NCBI RefSeq assembly: GCF_041596335.1
Contig: NZ_JBFHIT010000009.1
Location: 1-64,000 of the forward strand
Source: Mangrovibacterium sp041596335
GTDB taxonomy: Bacteria; Bacteroidota; Bacteroidia; Bacteroidales; Prolixibacteraceae
Reading direction: 5' to 3'
DNA length: 64,000 bases
Shown here: in pieces, positions 51,821 to 59,571 of the stretch
Position numbering within the stretch: position 1 is the first letter of the stretch
How the letters are laid out: every line of letters begins with the position of its first letter
The notes under the pieces: model-generated
Seen by the model: only the letters and a program-made list of their open reading frames with translations
The model's database searches: none
Told to the model about the DNA's origin: nothing
Position numbers and translations under genes: made by a program

Positions 51821-52779
51821 TCACCAGGTGTTTCTTCGCCAATTAAACCACGACCTGCTTTCACGATAAGGTTTTCCTTTTTCATCGCTTTCACTGCTTT
51901 ATCCAGAATTCCGTTGATAAAGTTGCGGCTTTTTTGTGTGCTGTAATATTTCGATAGCTCTATGTATTCGTTCAGGGTTACCTTTGTTGGAATTGACGGG
52001 AAATGCAAAAACTCGGCAATGGCCATTTCCATGATCAGGTTATCGATGAATGCAATACGCTCGACATCCCAGTTTTCGGTGTATTGTCCTACAACTTTTG
52101 TCAAATCATCATGATTGAGGACACATTTCCGAAAAAGACTTTTCACAAAATCGCTGTCCTCTTCATCCTTAAACATGGGCATTAGTGAAGAGTTTTCATT
52201 AGAGAACTCTTTGAATTTTTTAATGGTTTTTATGATCATACTGACAACGAAGTCAATATCATCGTTCCAATAAATGCTTTCTTCCTCCAAAATCGAGTTC
52301 AGTTCTTCCGACTGTAGAATAATTTCGGCGAAGAGCAATTCAATCACTTTTTTATCATCCTGATAATTGCGGTCGCCTTTAGTCATGTACTCAGCGTAAA
52401 AGTCTGAATTAATCAGGCTTGTGTAAAGCTTTTTAATCAACTCCGGCTCATTGCTCCAACTGAGCTTCGATTGTTCCAATTGTTTCAGAAGCGCTTTGTT
52501 GTTGCGAATCTGTTGAATAAACTGGTTACCCACAAAACGGGTATTTGGATTTAAGTCGTCGGCGGTTGGGAAGTGTTTTTTCTTGCGAAGCTCGATGATC
52601 GAGTTGGCATGATCAGCAATTTCGACCACTAACTGAAATAAGTGGTGGTAAAGATCATAAGTCTTCTGAATACTGAAAAATAGTTCTTTTTCAGAGTTGT
52701 TGATCGACTTTTCCGTTGAGCTGTAGTGGGCGTAAAGTACCTGCAATACTTTAATTCGGATAATTCTTCTGCTAATCAT
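51817..52779 (-). CDS. nusB: Transcription antitermination factor NusB (long Bacteroidota form)
   Basis: The 320-residue protein is about twice the length of E. coli NusB. The N-terminus, MISRRIIRIKVLQVLYAHY, and the C-terminal NusB core (DNLIMEMAIAEFLHFPSIPTKVTLNEYIELSKYYS and FINGILDKAVKAMKKE) are clear; the middle 150 residues are an extra helical insertion seen in this phylum. NusB with NusE binds boxA in rRNA leaders. CAAAGGTA at 52812-52819 is the likely -7 element on the minus strand. Confidence 0.9.
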   Translation of the reverse strand: MISRRIIRIKVLQVLYAHYSSTEKSINNSEKELFFSIQKTYDLYHHLFQLVVEIADHANSIIELRKKKHFPTADDLNPNTRFVGNQFIQQIRNNKALLKQLEQSKLSWSNEPELIKKLYTSLINSDFYAEYMTKGDRNYQDDKKVIELLFAEIILQSEELNSILEEESIYWNDDIDFVVSMIIKTIKKFKEFSNENSSLMPMFKDEEDSDFVKSLFRKCVLNHDDLTKVVGQYTENWDVERIAFIDNLIMEMAIAEFLHFPSIPTKVTLNEYIELSKYYSTQKSRNFINGILDKAVKAMKKENLIVKAGRGLIGEETPGE

Positions 52780-52811
52780 ATTTTATAGAACTTGTTACTT
52801 TTTTGAGGGCA

Positions 52812-52819
52812 CAAAGGTA
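52812..52819 (-). promoter_or_regulatory. Promoter -7 element for nusB
   Basis: On the minus strand the bases read TACCTTTG, a full match to TAnnTTTG, 32 bases before the nusB start. No convincing -33 element is seen. Confidence 0.42.
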
Positions 52820-52858
52820 TAAAATTTATTTTCAGGTGTTCATTCGAAAACCGCTTTT

Positions 52859-53590
52859 TTAAATATCTTCTTTCGTTTCTGTTTGTTCCTGATTTTGATT
52901 TGATCTCGGGTCTCCAATATCAGTTGGAATCATGAAATTGTCGTTTTCTTCGTTGTCATCTTCTTGTTCCCATTCGAAAACGCTGCGCTGTGGACCTTGT
53001 CTTCGGTAGAAGATACTTAGAATGAATCCGCTTGCTGCTCCCCATAAATGACTTTCCCACGAAACTCCTTTTTCAATCGGAAACATTCCCCAAAACATTC
53101 CTCCATATAAAAAGACGACAATGATGGAGATGGTTAACAGCTTGACATCGTTGCGAAGTATGCCGCTGAAAAACAGGAAGGATCCAAGGCCATAGATCAA
53201 TCCACTGGCTCCGATGTGCCAGGCTTCGCGAGCTCCAACCCAAACGCAAATTCCTGAAAATAAATAGATCAGAAGGAAGATGTGCCAGGCTAACTTCCGG
53301 TAGAAATAAAATAACGCAACGGCTAAAACAAAGAATGGAACTGAATTGGCGAAAAGGTGCATTAAATCTCCGTGGATAAACGGAGAAGATAGAATGCCAA
53401 TGAGTCCGTTGAGTGTGCGCGGATAGATACCGAATTGAGCGAACGAGAGATTCAGTACTTTTTCAACAATAAAAACCAGCCAAAATCCAAAAAGGAAGAG
53501 AGCTGGAAAGACCATACTGTATCGGAAAATTTTCTTTTCCAATTGGTCGTCGAGCTGACTTTTATTTGGATAATAGTTGAATAGTGGCAT
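52859..53590 (-). CDS. Rhomboid-family intramembrane serine protease
   Basis: The 243-residue protein has about six membrane helices and the rhomboid active site: Ser129 in GASG and His181 in SHLWGAASG, with the supporting HGDLMHLFAN (His73, His78, Asn82). It cleaves membrane proteins within the bilayer. The C-terminal 40 residues are acidic and disordered. It ends next to the threonine aldolase gene start, with no gap, so the two are likely coupled. Confidence 0.9.
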   Translation of the reverse strand: MPLFNYYPNKSQLDDQLEKKIFRYSMVFPALFLFGFWLVFIVEKVLNLSFAQFGIYPRTLNGLIGILSSPFIHGDLMHLFANSVPFFVLAVALFYFYRKLAWHIFLLIYLFSGICVWVGAREAWHIGASGLIYGLGSFLFFSGILRNDVKLLTISIIVVFLYGGMFWGMFPIEKGVSWESHLWGAASGFILSIFYRRQGPQRSVFEWEQEDDNEENDNFMIPTDIGDPRSNQNQEQTETKEDI

Positions 53591-54616
53591 CTATAATAAA
53601 TCTTTGAGCGCTTTTATAAACCCGAAAATGTCTTCTTCGGTCGTGTCGAACGAAGTCATCCATCGTACCTCGGAGCGTGATTCATCCCAAATGTAAAAAA
53701 AATACTGAGCCTGAAGAGGTTCGATAATTGACGGTGGAATAATTGCGAAGACCCCATTGGCCTGAGTTTTTTGAGTGAGTTTTATGCCTTTAATATTGGC
53801 AACTTCTTGTTCCAGTAAAAGGGCCATTTTGTTCGCGTGAAGCGCATTTTTTTTCCATAGATCATTTTCGAAATAAGCCAAAAACTGGGCGCTTACAAAG
53901 CGCATTTTCGAAAACAATTGCATGCTTTGCTTTCGAATGTACTTTGTAAACCGGGCTTGTTCCGGATGAAAGAAAATAACTGCTTCTCCCATCATCATGC
54001 CGTTTTTTGTTCCACCGAATGAGAGTACATCCACACCCGCGTCACGAGTGAACGAGCGAAACGGTAAATCCAGTGCTGCCGCGGCATTCGCAATTCTGGC
54101 ACCATCCATGTGAACCCAAAGTCCATATTGATGAGCGAGTGTAGTAATCGCTTTGATTTCTTCAATCGAGTAGATCGTTCCCAGTTCAGTTACCTGTGAA
54201 ATTGAAACGACTCCGGGCTGGGCGTGGTGTTCAAAATCGAAGCCGTGAAGGTGTTTTTTTAGTTCGTCGGGGCGAATTTTGCCTTGTTCCGATTTGACTG
54301 GGATTAATTTGCATCCGGTAAATTTCTCGGGTGCACCACACTCATCAACCTGAATGTGAGCTGTATCGGCACATAACACGGAGTTGAAACTTTGAGTCAG
54401 GCTGGCTAGTGAAAGCACATTGGCTCCGGTTCCATTAAATACGAAGAAGACTTCAATGTCGGCGCCAAATTCTTGTTTAAACCGATCAATGGCTGTTTCG
54501 GTCACCGGGTCGCCGCCATAGCCTACCATGTGTCCGTCGTTTACTTTAGCTATAGCTTCCAAGATGTCCGGATGAATTCCGGCGTTGTTGTCACTTGCAA
54601 ATCCGCGTTTTATCAT
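53591..54616 (-). CDS. ltaE: Low-specificity L-threonine aldolase
   Basis: The 341-residue fold-type I PLP enzyme cleaves threonine to glycine and acetaldehyde. N-terminal FASDNNAGIHPDILEAI and GYGGDPVTETAIDRFKQEFG match the family, as do NGTGANVLSL, HMDGARIANAAAAL, and the PLP lysine in SFGGTKNGMM. Length is normal. It is the first gene of the pair with the rhomboid. Confidence 0.88.
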   Translation of the reverse strand: MIKRGFASDNNAGIHPDILEAIAKVNDGHMVGYGGDPVTETAIDRFKQEFGADIEVFFVFNGTGANVLSLASLTQSFNSVLCADTAHIQVDECGAPEKFTGCKLIPVKSEQGKIRPDELKKHLHGFDFEHHAQPGVVSISQVTELGTIYSIEEIKAITTLAHQYGLWVHMDGARIANAAAALDLPFRSFTRDAGVDVLSFGGTKNGMMMGEAVIFFHPEQARFTKYIRKQSMQLFSKMRFVSAQFLAYFENDLWKKNALHANKMALLLEQEVANIKGIKLTQKTQANGVFAIIPPSIIEPLQAQYFFYIWDESRSEVRWMTSFDTTEEDIFGFIKALKDLL

Positions 54617-54837
54617 TTCCAGGGGTTGTAATTTCGATTTAATCCTTCAATTTCGATGTCCAAACTTATAAAAAATGTATGCAAAGTAGCCTGGAATTTC
54701 GCCCTATTTTGCGAAAAAGTCAGGGGAGCTTTTAATTCTAAAAGTTCGTTGTAACTTACCGGGAATGATGATGCAATACAACTTTTGCTGATTGAACGTG
54801 TTATGAGCTTACACTTAATTCAAACTGAACCCTGCGA

Positions 54838-56145
54838 ATGAAAAAACAAAAGATCGTTGTTTTCTGGTTTCGTCGCGATTTGCGGATGAACGATAATCAT
54901 GGTTTTTATCAGGCACTTAAATCCGGTTTTCCGGTATTGCCGGTGTTTATTTTTGACAAAAATATTTTGAGTGATCTTGAACAGACCGATTCTCGGGTAA
55001 CGTTTATTCTTCATGAGGCTCAAAAGCTGCAAGATGAATTCGAAAAGCGAGGCAGTACATTTTGGATCTACCATGGTACGCCGCAGGACGCTTTTAACCG
55101 CTTGCTGTCCGAGTTTGATGTGGCCGAGGTATTCACGAATCAGGATTATGAACCCTATGCCCGGGAAAGGGATAAAGCGATCTATGAGTTGCTGGAGGAT
55201 GAGGGGATCCGGCTACGAGCATTCAAAGACCAGCTTATTTTTCACAAAAATGAAATTGTGAAGGCAGATGGCTCTCCTTATACTGTTTTCACTCCCTATA
55301 GCAAAAAGTGGCTTTCGGCAATGACCGAAAAAGACTATCAAGCGTATCCATCGGAGAATTTGTTGGAGAACCTGGTGAAGCTTGCTCCCTTGCGCAAATA
55401 TCATCACGTTGATTTGGGATTTAAGAAAGGGGAGTACAAAATTCCCCCGTTGGAATTGAACACTTCTGTTATGAACAGCTATGCAGATACGCGCGATTTT
55501 CCTGCATTGGCGGGCACTTCGCGGTTGGGAGTTCATTTGCGCTTCGGAACAGTTAGCATTCGGCAGGTGACAGAAGTGGCTGTTCAAACTTCGGCGACTT
55601 TCTTAAACGAATTGATTTGGCGAAATTTCTATATGGATATCTTGTGGCATTTTCCTCATGTTGTTCGTAAGTCATTCAGGCCTGCTTACGATTTTATTCG
55701 CTGGCAAAATTCGGAGAAAGATTTTGCACGCTGGTGTGCCGGTACAACAGGCTATCCGATGGTTGATGCAGGAATGCGCGAGCTGAATGCTACGGGCTAC
55801 ATGCACAATCGGGTTCGTATGGTGACCGCAAGTTTTTTATGCAAGCATTTGTTGATTGATTGGCGCTGGGGAGAGGCTTATTTCGCCGAAAAACTGCTCG
55901 ACTTTGAACTGGCGTCAAATAATGGCGGGTGGCAGTGGGCCGCGGGCTCAGGCTGCGATGCTGCTCCATATTTTCGGGTGTTCAATCCCGAACTGCAACA
56001 GAAAAAGTTTGATTCGAATTTTGAATACATCAAAAAGTGGGTTCCTGAGTTTGGTACTTCGGCTTATCCTGAGCCCATGGTTGATCATAAAATGGCTCGC
56101 CAGCGTGCTATTAGCACATATAAAGAGGGGTTGAGAGATCGGTAG
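54838..56145 (+). CDS. phrB: DNA photolyase / cryptochrome family (CPD class I type)
   Basis: The 435-residue flavoprotein starts with VVFWFRRDLRMNDNHGF, the antenna-binding domain, and has the FAD-binding C-terminal half: ELIWRNFYMDILWHFP, GYPMVDAGMRELNATGYMHNR and LASNNGGWQWAAGSGCDAAPY. These match light-driven pyrimidine-dimer repair enzymes; a cryptochrome role is possible. Length is slightly short of E. coli PhrB. It is monocistronic with a terminator downstream and no regulator next door. Confidence 0.87.
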   Translation: MKKQKIVVFWFRRDLRMNDNHGFYQALKSGFPVLPVFIFDKNILSDLEQTDSRVTFILHEAQKLQDEFEKRGSTFWIYHGTPQDAFNRLLSEFDVAEVFTNQDYEPYARERDKAIYELLEDEGIRLRAFKDQLIFHKNEIVKADGSPYTVFTPYSKKWLSAMTEKDYQAYPSENLLENLVKLAPLRKYHHVDLGFKKGEYKIPPLELNTSVMNSYADTRDFPALAGTSRLGVHLRFGTVSIRQVTEVAVQTSATFLNELIWRNFYMDILWHFPHVVRKSFRPAYDFIRWQNSEKDFARWCAGTTGYPMVDAGMRELNATGYMHNRVRMVTASFLCKHLLIDWRWGEAYFAEKLLDFELASNNGGWQWAAGSGCDAAPYFRVFNPELQQKKFDSNFEYIKKWVPEFGTSAYPEPMVDHKMARQRAISTYKEGLRDR

Positions 56146-56295
56146 TTTCTTCGGGATAGCGCAACTACTAACCCGGATAGCTGAGGAACAGATTATTTTG
56201 ATGTGATATGTCGCTTATCGAACAGACTACCGGAAAGCATTTCGGATAATAGCTGGGAGAGGAATGACAGACTCCTTTTTCAGCCTCCGGAAATT

Positions 56296-56334
56296 AAAAG
56301 CGGATCTGTGCCTAACCGGTACAGATCCGCTTTT
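56296..56334. terminator. Bidirectional hairpin terminator
   Basis: AAAAGCGGATCTGTGCC (56296-56312) pairs with GGTACAGATCCGCTTTT (56318-56334) with one mismatch and a five-base loop, between the convergent photolyase and peroxidase genes. Confidence 0.85.
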
Positions 56335-56359
56335 TTATACAGAAATTAATTCACAACCT

Positions 56360-56899
56360 TTATTTTCCTTCAATCCAATTAATAATTTTCGGATCGTTGG
56401 GCTTGGTTTTCGGACTAGCCATGTCAACCAGATTCCCATTCTCATCAATCAGGTATTTTTGAAAATTCCACGCGACCGACGAGTCCATTTTTCCGTTTTG
56501 CGATTTTTCGGTCAGCCAATGGTATATTGGAGCTATATTGTCGCCTTTGACCGAAATTTTCGACATCATTGGGAATGTAACGCCATAGTTCTTTTGGCAG
56601 AATTCCTCAATTTCAGTGTTCGATCCCGGTTCCTGTCCAAGAAAATTATTGGCTGGGAATCCGATAATCACGAATTTTTCACTTCCATATTTCGAATATA
56701 GCGCCTGTAGGTCTTTGTATTGCGGGGTCAATCCGCATTTGGAAGCTGTGTTCACCACCAATACTTTTTTACCTTTTAGATTGGCCATGCTGAAGTCACT
56801 TCCTTCGATGTCTTTCACCGTAAAATCGTGAAACGAATTTTGGCCGAAGCTCAACAGAGCTGCGAAGACAAAGATGATGACTAATTCAAATTTTTTCAT
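56360..56899 (-). CDS. Glutathione peroxidase family protein, exported
   Basis: From ATG 56899 the protein has 179 residues with a signal peptide ending at SFGQ. Thioredoxin-dependent GPx motifs are visible: the peroxidatic Cys55 in NTASKCGLTPQY, Trp in WNFQKYLI, and Cys101 in EEFCQKNYGVTFP as likely resolving Cys. The commonly conserved FPCNQF Cys is Ala83 here (FPANNF). It would reduce peroxides in the periplasm. The frame extends to a TTG at 56908, less likely as start. Confidence 0.86.
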   Translation of the reverse strand: MKKFELVIIFVFAALLSFGQNSFHDFTVKDIEGSDFSMANLKGKKVLVVNTASKCGLTPQYKDLQALYSKYGSEKFVIIGFPANNFLGQEPGSNTEIEEFCQKNYGVTFPMMSKISVKGDNIAPIYHWLTEKSQNGKMDSSVAWNFQKYLIDENGNLVDMASPKTKPNDPKIINWIEGK

Positions 56900-57078
56900 G
56901 GGTTTCAATTTAAATGAATACTTTGTTCCGATATGAATGAAACTTTTTGTACCGGAACAATCTCGTTCAATAGCATCAAGCTAAAACAGTCTCTTCGCGA
57001 AAAAGTTTAGACTGAATAGGTTACAAAAAGCGAGCCGCACTGTTAATAAATTCCATCCCGAAAATAGGCTAAAATGTT

Positions 57079-57086
57079 TATCTTTG
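57079..57086 (+). promoter_or_regulatory. Promoter -7 element for dnaX
   Basis: TATCTTTG matches TAnnTTTG and lies 20 bases before the dnaX start. No TTTG is seen 19 bases upstream. Confidence 0.45.
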
Positions 57087-57105
57087 GCATTTCACAAGAA
57101 AAAAT

Positions 57106-58209
57106 ATGGAGAATTTTATTGTTTCTGCACGCAAATATCGCCCCGACACGTTTCATTCGGTAGTGGGGCAGGCATCAATTACATCGACTCTAAAAAATGC
57201 AATTAAGAATCGCCAACTGGCTCATGCTTATTTATTTTGTGGACCACGTGGGGTAGGAAAAACTACTTGTGCCCGGATTTTTGCCAAGACAATTAATTGT
57301 CAAAACCTGACAGCAGAAACAGAACCATGTAACACTTGCGAGTCGTGCCAGGCTTTTAATTCCAGCCGTTCGTATAACATACACGAGCTTGATGCTGCCT
57401 CCAATAACTCGGTTGAAGATATTCGTACGTTAACTGATCAGGTTCGGATTCCACCACAGATCGGGAAGTACAGCATTTATATCATTGACGAGGTTCATAT
57501 GTTGTCGCAATCGGCATTTAATGCGTTTCTAAAAACGCTGGAGGAACCGCCCAAACATGCATTGTTTATTCTGGCAACCACCGAAAAACATAAGATTATT
57601 CCAACTATTTTGTCGCGTTGCCAGATTTTCGACTTTAATCGGATTAAAATATCTGATATTGCCGGACACTTGGGCTACGTAGCGAAAAGCGAATCGGTTG
57701 ATATTGAGTCGGAAGCATTGAATGTGATTGCACAGAAAGCGGATGGCGCCATGCGTGATGCTCTGTCAATCTTCGACCAGATTGTTAGCTTTTCAGGCAA
57801 AACCATCACCTATAAAAATGTTATTTCCAACTTAAATGTGTTGGATTATGATTTTTACTTCCGTTTAATCGACCAATTTCTAAAGAGCGATGTTTCGGGA
57901 GCATTGATGCTCTTCAACGAAGTATTGGATCATGGTTTTGACGGTCATCATTTTATTACCGGATTAAGCAGTCATATCCGCGATTTATTGGTTTGCAAAG
58001 ATCCGATTACGGTTCAACTGCTCGAAGTTGGTGGCGAAATTAAAGATAAATACAAACAGCAAGCAGCTGGTTGTCAGCAGGATTTACTTTTCGAAGCCTT
58101 GAAAGTCAGTAATGAATGTGATCTGCAGTACAAGCAAAGTCAAAATAAACGCTTGTTGGTTGAACTGGCTTTAATTAAAATGGCACAGCTTTCCGAAAAA
58201 AAAAAATAG
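57106..58209 (+). CDS. dnaX: DNA polymerase III gamma subunit (zero-frame product of dnaX)
   Basis: The 367-residue zero-frame product ends at TAG 58207-58209 just after a run of 11 As. It is the AAA+ clamp-loader subunit: SARKYRPDTFHSVVGQ, Walker A GPRGVGKT, the four-Cys zinc module (Cys64-type CNTCESC), Walker B IIDEVHML and the sensor 1 ATTEKHKIIPTILSRCQ. The frame continuing without stops in the -1 frame (58206-58871) encodes the tau-specific extension, so gamma and tau probably arise by slippage. Neither dnaX domain III nor gamma collar appears truncated. Confidence 0.92.
   Translation: MENFIVSARKYRPDTFHSVVGQASITSTLKNAIKNRQLAHAYLFCGPRGVGKTTCARIFAKTINCQNLTAETEPCNTCESCQAFNSSRSYNIHELDAASNNSVEDIRTLTDQVRIPPQIGKYSIYIIDEVHMLSQSAFNAFLKTLEEPPKHALFILATTEKHKIIPTILSRCQIFDFNRIKISDIAGHLGYVAKSESVDIESEALNVIAQKADGAMRDALSIFDQIVSFSGKTITYKNVISNLNVLDYDFYFRLIDQFLKSDVSGALMLFNEVLDHGFDGHHFITGLSSHIRDLLVCKDPITVQLLEVGGEIKDKYKQQAAGCQQDLLFEALKVSNECDLQYKQSQNKRLLVELALIKMAQLSEKKK
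58196..58206 (+). promoter_or_regulatory. A11 slippery sequence in dnaX
   Basis: Eleven As directly precede the zero-frame stop TAG. A -1 ribosomal shift, or transcriptional insertion of one A, joins the two frames without an intervening stop. dnaX of Thermus uses an A9 run in this way, and E. coli dnaX uses AAAAAAG. Confidence 0.72.
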
Positions 58210-58871
58210 CTGACGAGTCGAAATCGGAGGAACTTGAGCCTATTTTTCAGAAACAGGCCGGTTCGTCGCCAGCCAACGGTTCTCAGGAAACCGCAAACAT
58301 TCCGCAATCAAAAAAATCTGTCCAACCCGGTGCTTCAGAAGAAAATGAAGTAAAGGAACCACGAGTTTCGTCCAAAAGAGTCATTCGACGTTCGGGGCGG
58401 GGATTTACACCTTCTATAAAGGATGCGATGTCGGGCAAGTTTGCCGACGACGCGAATGCTGACGATGCGAAAGAGAAAATGAAGTATTATTCCGGTGAAG
58501 AACTTCATGAACCTTTTACAAAAGAAGCTTTCGAGGCTAAATGGGCTGAATATTTAGAACGATTAAACGATCGTCCGAATTTGAAGGCAACCCTGACTCG
58601 CGTTCCCCGGATTGTTGATTCCTGTAAATTGAATTTACCAATTGATAACGATTTTCAGGAAACCGAGATTTCAAAGATTAAGCCTGATTTGGTATCGTGG
58701 TTGCGCAAGGAACTTCGCAACACCGGAATTGAACTGATTACCGAAATTGTGGAGATGGAGGGAAGTTCGTCGCGCCCCCTTTCGGATATGGAACGACTGA
58801 TTGAAATGGTAAAAAAGAATCCAAATGTTAATTTATTGAAGCAAACCTTTTCGCTCGATTTTAACGAATAA
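58206..58871 (+). CDS. dnaX: tau-specific C-terminal extension of DnaX (-1 frame)
   Basis: Reading begins at 58206 with the last A of the run and stays open for 221 codons to TAA 58869-58871. The extension starts IADESKSEELEPIF, is Lys/Ser/Glu-rich and disordered to about residue 430, and ends in a folded domain (KEAFEAKWAEYLERLNDRPN to KQTFSLDFNE) typical of Bacteroidota DnaX. The full tau would be 588 residues. An in-frame ATG at 58428 exists but lacks ribosome-binding support, and a separate gene is less likely than a slippage product. Confidence 0.75.
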   Translation: MADESKSEELEPIFQKQAGSSPANGSQETANIPQSKKSVQPGASEENEVKEPRVSSKRVIRRSGRGFTPSIKDAMSGKFADDANADDAKEKMKYYSGEELHEPFTKEAFEAKWAEYLERLNDRPNLKATLTRVPRIVDSCKLNLPIDNDFQETEISKIKPDLVSWLRKELRNTGIELITEIVEMEGSSSRPLSDMERLIEMVKKNPNVNLLKQTFSLDFNE

Positions 58872-58949
58872 AATTTGAATACTGTCTTAAATTGGGTTAA
58901 AAAACTGAACTTTCAGCGACCTGATTTTACAAAAACCGTTCTTATTTTC

Positions 58950-58957
58950 TATATTTG
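58950..58957 (+). promoter_or_regulatory. Promoter -7 element for the ferritin gene
   Basis: TATATTTG matches TAnnTTTG fully and lies 23 bases before the start codon. The -33 region has only TTTT. Confidence 0.45.
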
Positions 58958-58980
58958 AAAAAAACATAAAAAAACTGATT

Positions 58981-59493
58981 ATGCTCAAGGAGACTGTAGA
59001 GAAAGCATTAAATGCACAAATAAATGCTGAGATTCATTCAGCATATTTATACCTGTCCATGTCAGCTTGGTTTCAAGCTAAAGGATTGTCGGGATTTGCC
59101 AACTGGATGAAAATTCAGTACCAGGAAGAATTGACTCATGCCATGAAGTTTTTCGATTTCGTTCATGAACGTAATGGCCGGGTTCTGTTGGAACCGATCG
59201 CTAGTGTTGATCAGGAATTTGACAGCGTGATTGATGCGTTCGAAAAAACACTTGCGCACGAGCAGTTAGTGACCAGTTTGATCAATGGTTTGGTTGATAC
59301 CGCCATTGCTGCAAGCGACCACGCAACACAAAGCTTCCTTACCTGGTTTGTTGATGAACAAGTGGAAGAAGAGGCAACAGTTAGCGGAATTTTGGATGAC
59401 CTTCGTTTGATCGGTGGTCAGGGAAATGGTTTGTTCATGTTGAATCGTGAATTGGCTTCCCGCTCATTTGTTGATTCTACATCGGCAGAATAA
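58981..59493 (+). CDS. ftnA: Ferritin
   Basis: The 170-residue four-helix protein stores iron. Ferroxidase ligands are in place: Glu in AQINAEIHSAYLYLSMS, EELTHAMKFFDFVHERNG (Glu and His), EKTLAHEQLV and DEQVEEEATVSGILDDL. There is no haem-binding Met typical of bacterioferritin. Length is normal for FtnA. It is monocistronic with its own promoter-like element and terminator. Confidence 0.94.
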   Translation: MLKETVEKALNAQINAEIHSAYLYLSMSAWFQAKGLSGFANWMKIQYQEELTHAMKFFDFVHERNGRVLLEPIASVDQEFDSVIDAFEKTLAHEQLVTSLINGLVDTAIAASDHATQSFLTWFVDEQVEEEATVSGILDDLRLIGGQGNGLFMLNRELASRSFVDSTSAE

Positions 59494-59510
59494 TGTGATA
59501 AAAGTATTAC

Positions 59511-59541
59511 AAAAAGGCTGCCTATATGGTAGCCTTTTTTT
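59511..59541 (+). terminator. Rho-independent terminator of the ferritin gene
   Basis: AAAAAGGCTGCC (59511-59522) pairs with GGTAGCCTTTTT (59528-59539), one mismatch, five-base loop, followed by Ts. Confidence 0.83.
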
Positions 59542-59571
59542 ATGTTGAAGCACCACAAACGACGAAAACAG

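Noticed and set aside
56900..56908. TTG start for the exported glutathione peroxidase
   Set aside because: ATG 56899 gives a normal signal peptide start, MKKFELV.
58428..58871. Separate gene starting at ATG 58428
   Set aside because: The frame is open from the A11 run and the protein is the tau C-terminal domain, so it is part of dnaX.
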